A stretch of DNA of 64,000 bases, from NCBI RefSeq assembly GCF_003664995.1, contig NZ_JFHL01000007.1, positions 1 through 64,000 on the forward strand. The letters run 5' to 3'. Positions 60,543 through 64,000 of the stretch are shown here, one piece after another. A program made the translations under genes and the position numbers. This stretch comes from Mesotoga sp. BH458_6_3_2_1 (GTDB lineage: Bacteria > Thermotogota > Thermotogae > Petrotogales > Kosmotogaceae). The notes beneath the pieces are model-generated. The model was not told the origin of the DNA. It did no database searches and saw nothing but the letters and a program-made list of their open reading frames with translations. The stretch's first letter is position 1, and each line of letters starts with the position of its first letter.

Positions 60543-61995
60543 TTTGATCTTCTCTGCCAGCAAACTGTAAGGGGTGTGTGTCTTTCGCCAAGTGGTTTCT
60601 TGCACCACCTTGTAGTTGTTGTATTATCAGCTTTAGTAAGAACACTATCATCGCTCCCCAAACCCATGGTCGCAAGATCGACTGAAAAGAATCTCGCGGC
60701 CACCATAGAATGTACATCGACAAGGACGAGTAATAACCAACAGCAAGGAAATTCCCGCTACTAATAAGAGAATCTAGTTTGTTGGATACAGCGCCGACAA
60801 ATAAACCTACAAGCAATGCAAAGGGAATCCCAAAAAAAGAGAAATTATAATAAAGCTCACCAATGTATGATCCTCCTAAAGCATTCCCAACAATATTCTT
60901 GGCAAAGCTTGCAGACATATTGATCTCGGAGAACAAATCCCCTACATTAGGAATTACCGAAATTGAACTCAAAAAGTACGTTGATCCATATCCATATCCC
61001 CTATAACTAGGTATCTGTTGAATCACAAGTGTCGGAGTTTTGATTGTTCCTCCCATCTCTGCTATAAGCTCACTTATAGGATCAAGTTGGATTTGCTGAA
61101 ATAGCAACGGAAGGAATTGAAATACATTTTTTTCGTCTAGCTGTCTAAAATAGAACATGGCATTCACGATAGAAACAAGGGAAAACCCAACTAACGCAAG
61201 CAGAAATAGCCTCTTCCAGGATAACTTCAAAGTCGATTTACTAATTAACAAAAACAGGAATATTATTACTGTAAGCTGATGACCTCTATGACCAGAGATC
61301 ATCGTGAACAAGAGGTAAGTCGTAACAAAAGCAAATATCAGAAGAGATGTCTTCTTCTTTGCACTGTAACTCAGTATTAATAGTGCCCAACCTGTATACG
61401 ATAAGAACCCTAGATCTCCCACTATCCCAGGTAAACCAGTCTTAAATGTTGCGAGATACCCAAATTCTAATCCTAATGAGGCTTTCAAAATATCCAGATA
61501 AACCTGCACTGGGAACGTGGTAATCACCATGACCCATCCAACCGATTTGCAGAGCTCAGTATTGTAAGAGCCTTTAGATGTTGAAAGATGTCTTACAGGA
61601 GATCTGTCAACTAGAACAAGACCAGCTACAACAAGACTAATAACCAACAAAGAAAATGTAGATGCTAGCTTTAAGTATTCTTGATCGAGGCGTAAAACAA
61701 TATTGAAAGCTTGAAAGTCATATTCAGGCAGAAGGCCGACGAAAACAATCTGACCAAAATGAAAAACATAGCTCAAGACTACGAAAGCAAAACTCAAACT
61801 TATTAGTCGCATGCCTCTTAACTTCATCACAATTATTTGGAATGCCAGCATACCTAGTGTCAAAATCGAAAATGCCTTCAACCAACTGTCTAGAGACATT
61901 TGCAGTATTGACAGTAAAAAGAGGCCACACAATAAACCACTAAACATGCACAGCACAAAAGACAGATTCTTGTTTATTCTAATAGAAGGCAGCAT
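60535..61995 (-). CDS. O-antigen/oligosaccharide polymerase (Wzy-like)
   Basis: The 486-residue membrane protein has about 11-12 hydrophobic segments and a larger loop before the last third, the usual layout of Wzy-type polymerases. The sequence of the family is poorly conserved, so the call rests on topology and context beside a flippase, glycosyltransferases and sugar genes. The start at 61995 is preferred because the GTG at 62004 lies in its ribosome binding site AGAGGTG. Confidence 0.72.
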   Translation of the reverse strand: MLPSIRINKNLSFVLCMFSGLLCGLFLLSILQMSLDSWLKAFSILTLGMLAFQIIVMKLRGMRLISLSFAFVVLSYVFHFGQIVFVGLLPEYDFQAFNIVLRLDQEYLKLASTFSLLVISLVVAGLVLVDRSPVRHLSTSKGSYNTELCKSVGWVMVITTFPVQVYLDILKASLGLEFGYLATFKTGLPGIVGDLGFLSYTGWALLILSYSAKKKTSLLIFAFVTTYLLFTMISGHRGHQLTVIIFLFLLISKSTLKLSWKRLFLLALVGFSLVSIVNAMFYFRQLDEKNVFQFLPLLFQQIQLDPISELIAEMGGTIKTPTLVIQQIPSYRGYGYGSTYFLSSISVIPNVGDLFSEINMSASFAKNIVGNALGGSYIGELYYNFSFFGIPFALLVGLFVGAVSNKLDSLISSGNFLAVGYYSSLSMYILWWPRDSFQSILRPWVWGAMIVFLLKLIIQQLQGGARNHLAKDTHPLQFAGREDQIN

Positions 61996-62016
61996 AATGT
62001 TCACCTCTTCACCAGT

Positions 62017-63126
62017 CTATGATTCGTGCAAATAGAATTCTTCCAACCACTTAGACGTATGCTGAACGTCAAATCCTGCCTCCTTTACAAATCGAGCATA
62101 GGCACTTCTCCTTTCTATAACTGATGAAACCTTCTCTATTAGGTCACACCACACTTGAGTAGGACTATCTAGACTAAGATAATAGACGTTCTCAGTAATT
62201 CTGGCTTCCGAAGTAACTTCGTTTGATACTACACAAGGGAGACCTGATGCCTGGGCCTCAATCATACTTATAGGAAACCCTTCGTAATGTGAAGGAAAAA
62301 CAAATACGTCCATTGATGACAGGTAAGGAGCAGGATCTGGAACGCTTCCAGCAAATATAACATTACGCTTGAGTCCAAGTTCTACAACTCTTCGCTCGAT
62401 TTCCTTACGCAATTCACCATCTCCAATTAATAGGAGAACAGCATCTTCGCGTCTTTTATGAATCAACTGGAAAACTTCGATTAGGTACAAATGGTTCTTT
62501 GGATAAGTGAATCGACCAAGATGACCAATCACGAGATTTTTTTCAATGCCCAAAGACTTGCGGATATTGTAACGAGCTTCTGAACTAAACGTAAATTTGC
62601 TGGTTTCTATCCCATATCTTAGAACTTTGTAAGCGGCTTCAAGAACTCTCTGTTCTCCGAAGACCCATCTTGCCGCATCGTGAGAGCAAGTAAAAGTGTG
62701 TGTTACATATTTCAGAAATACCTCTTTGTTATGACTATGCAAATATCTGTGCACAAAAGAACCTCCTTGCATAGTACTATGACAATGCAAAATCCTTGTT
62801 TTTACTTGGTTTTTTTCTGCAAGTTTAAGTGGTTCTATGTAAGAAAGCGAACTTACATGTTGATGGACCACTCCATACTCCCTATGCTCAAAGAAAAAAT
62901 TATGCAGATTCTTCTTGTTCTTTAGAACGCCTTCTCTTCGGCCAGGCACTCTAAAAATCTTTCCACCAAGCAAAACTATCTCTTCATCAAAAACGCCTTT
63001 CTCGACTTGATGAACTAGGAAGTCAAACTGAACCGCATTTCTATCAATTGAACGATATACATTCATAAGGAAGTTCTCTATACCGCCCCGATTCATCCCC
63101 TTCAAAACATGAAGAACTCTAATCAA
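62017..63126 (-). CDS. family 1 (GT4-like) glycosyltransferase
   Basis: The 369-residue GT-B enzyme has an N-terminal IRVLHVLKGMNRGGIENFLMNVYR, the mid-domain VIGHLGRFTYPKNHLYLIEVF and the nucleotide-sugar site FPSHYEGFPISMIEAQASGLPCV, with the E-x7-E motif. The start is TTG with GGGAGGTG. It lies 21 bp upstream of the polymerase gene on the same strand, so the two form one unit. Confidence 0.88.
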   Translation of the reverse strand: MIRVLHVLKGMNRGGIENFLMNVYRSIDRNAVQFDFLVHQVEKGVFDEEIVLLGGKIFRVPGRREGVLKNKKNLHNFFFEHREYGVVHQHVSSLSYIEPLKLAEKNQVKTRILHCHSTMQGGSFVHRYLHSHNKEVFLKYVTHTFTCSHDAARWVFGEQRVLEAAYKVLRYGIETSKFTFSSEARYNIRKSLGIEKNLVIGHLGRFTYPKNHLYLIEVFQLIHKRREDAVLLLIGDGELRKEIERRVVELGLKRNVIFAGSVPDPAPYLSSMDVFVFPSHYEGFPISMIEAQASGLPCVVSNEVTSEARITENVYYLSLDSPTQVWCDLIEKVSSVIERRSAYARFVKEAGFDVQHTSKWLEEFYLHES

Positions 63127-63302
63127 AGTGGCACCTCCCTAAGCAATAATTCGTAGGTTAAGAAATCACACGTTAGCAGGGAAACTTCTCTTTCCAGCTG
63201 GAGCTTTCCAATACATACGTGACTAGAAAGATGGTCAGTACCCTACACAACCATTGCATACAACATACAAAAGCTTCGTGAGACATCACTAACACCAAAT
63301 CG

Positions 63303-64000
63303 TCAGAAAGAGTCAAACCATTCAGAGAAAAACGAAACCCCTTTGTGTATTTTCGTTCTTGGTCTGTAAGATAAAAGAGCGTTTCCCTTCCCAATATCTG
63401 CAATCGTTATTTCAACATCCCCAAGTTGCGTTGGTTTTCTGTCGACTATGGCTTCCTTTCTGACAGCCTTTTCTATGATTCTTATGAGCTCAGAAAGCTT
63501 TACTGTCTTGCTGTTGCCGAGATTGAAGATTTCGAAGCTTGTTTTGTCATAGAGCATTGCTTTATAGACCCCTTCAATGATGTCATCTATGTACGTATAG
63601 TCTCTTGCCGTCGACCCATCTCCGAATACAGGAATCGGTTTTCCTTCCATTATCAGTCTGGTAAATAGATGGATGGCCATTTCCGGTCTTTGCCTCGGGC
63701 CATATACTGTGAAGAACCTCAGTGCAACTATTGGGATGTTATATATCTCGCTGTATGTTTGACAGTATAATTCTCCTGCTCTTTTGGCTGTCGCATAGGG
63801 CGATACCTGGCCTTCGAGGGGATCATCTTCGGAGAACGGGACTTTTGAGTTCTTGCCATATACTGAAGATGAACTGGCAAAGACGAACTTCTCAACTTCA
63901 TTTCTTCTGGCAAATTCAAGCATATTGACTGTCCCGCCTATGTCAACACTCACATACTCGACCGGGTCTTTGAGCGAGTTTCTGACTCCAGCCATGGCAG
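63303..64000 (-). CDS. NAD-dependent sugar-nucleotide epimerase, 5' end outside the window
   Basis: This is the C-terminal 230 residues or so of an extended SDR epimerase. MAGVRNSLKDPVEYVSVDIGGTVNMLEFARR continues the HLAA-AGVR segment, followed by SSSSVYG, the catalytic YATAKRAGE (Tyr-x3-Lys) and RFFTVYGPRQRPEMAIHLFTRLIMEGKPIPVFGDGSTARDYTYIDDIIEG. The pattern fits the UDP-glucuronate or UDP-glucose 4-epimerase group. The frame is open to the window edge. It is separated from the glycosyltransferase gene by 176 bp with nothing recognised. Confidence 0.85.
   Translation of the reverse strand, partial: AMAGVRNSLKDPVEYVSVDIGGTVNMLEFARRNEVEKFVFASSSSVYGKNSKVPFSEDDPLEGQVSPYATAKRAGELYCQTYSEIYNIPIVALRFFTVYGPRQRPEMAIHLFTRLIMEGKPIPVFGDGSTARDYTYIDDIIEGVYKAMLYDKTSFEIFNLGNSKTVKLSELIRIIEKAVRKEAIVDRKPTQLGDVEITIADIGKGNALLSYRPRTKIHKGVSFFSEWFDSF

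Noticed and set aside
1-64000. tRNA or rRNA genes
   Set aside because: No cloverleaf with TTCGA-type T-loop or conserved rRNA sequence was recognised on reading; a tRNAscan-SE or Infernal run would settle it.

Overview
The window looks like part of a Thermotogota chromosome, most probably a Mesotoga-like organism. This is an inference from three things: the Thermotoga TM287/288-type heterodimeric ABC exporter with its MarR regulator, the general gene style (GGAGGTG ribosome binding sites, many TTG and GTG starts), and the very dense palindromic intergenic repeats. I could not run a database search. No rRNA or tRNA gene was recognised.

Region by region. (1) 1-4.7 kb: the 3' end of a group II intron, a lipoprotein, a TumA/TumE-type toxin-antitoxin pair and a long repeat field. 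(2) 4.8-9.5 kb: a self-contained marR-ABC-ABC operon with a promoter, tandem operators and a terminator. (3) 9.5-37.8 kb: a defence and toxin-antitoxin island. It holds a Phd/PIN pair, two solitary DUF4143-type ATPases, two AbiE modules, a broken HipA-like kinase with an intact HipA-N partner, a RloA/RloB (AbiL-like) pair, DUF2442/DUF4160 (DUF4160 broken), DUF433/DUF5615 (DUF5615 apparently frameshifted), a RAYT transposase, an ATPase plus TOPRIM-like pair, an OLD-type nuclease, and a NERD plus degenerate-SNase membrane pair. Almost every module is separated from the next by 0.5-2 kb of repeats. (4) 37.8-43 kb: more repeats, a 5'-truncated secreted-type protein, and a dGTPase with an unknown partner. 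(5) 43.5-45 kb: a polysaccharide flippase. (6) 45.5-55.3 kb: a replication cassette (XRE repressor, RecB/Cas4-like nuclease, replication initiator, helicase loader, DnaB-like helicase, TPR proteins, three four-helix-bundle proteins, DUF1659/DUF2922) with no integrase or virion genes. It looks like an integrated plasmid- or phage-like element lying between polysaccharide genes. (7) 55.7-64 kb: a surface polysaccharide cluster encoding what looks like a complete dTDP-4-formamido-4,6-dideoxyglucose pathway, glycosyltransferases, a Wzy-like polymerase and a sugar-nucleotide epimerase that runs off the window.

Repeat families, named here for reference. R1: palindromes of the type GCGAAAATAGGGACTGAC...GTCTGTCCCATTTTTCGC, the likely cognate REP of the RAYT gene. 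R2: GTCAT-CCCGT...ACGGG-ATCTC hairpins and their mirror GAGAT-CCTGGC...GCCAGG-ATGAC. R3: chains of short hairpins whose stems differ but whose linkers (TTGCGTCC, TCACTTCC, ACTGGCC) are constant. R4: an element of roughly 90 bp with a sharp 3' end in GTCTGTCCCGAAAAA. R5: a 309 bp block. R6: a block of roughly 230 bp, tandemly triplicated at 15.8-16.6 kb. R7: GGGCGAACGGCCGTTCGCCC palindromes. R8: GGTAGCGG/CCTACC repeats of the replication cassette. The R3 chains are the most unusual structure in the window and fit no element class I know.
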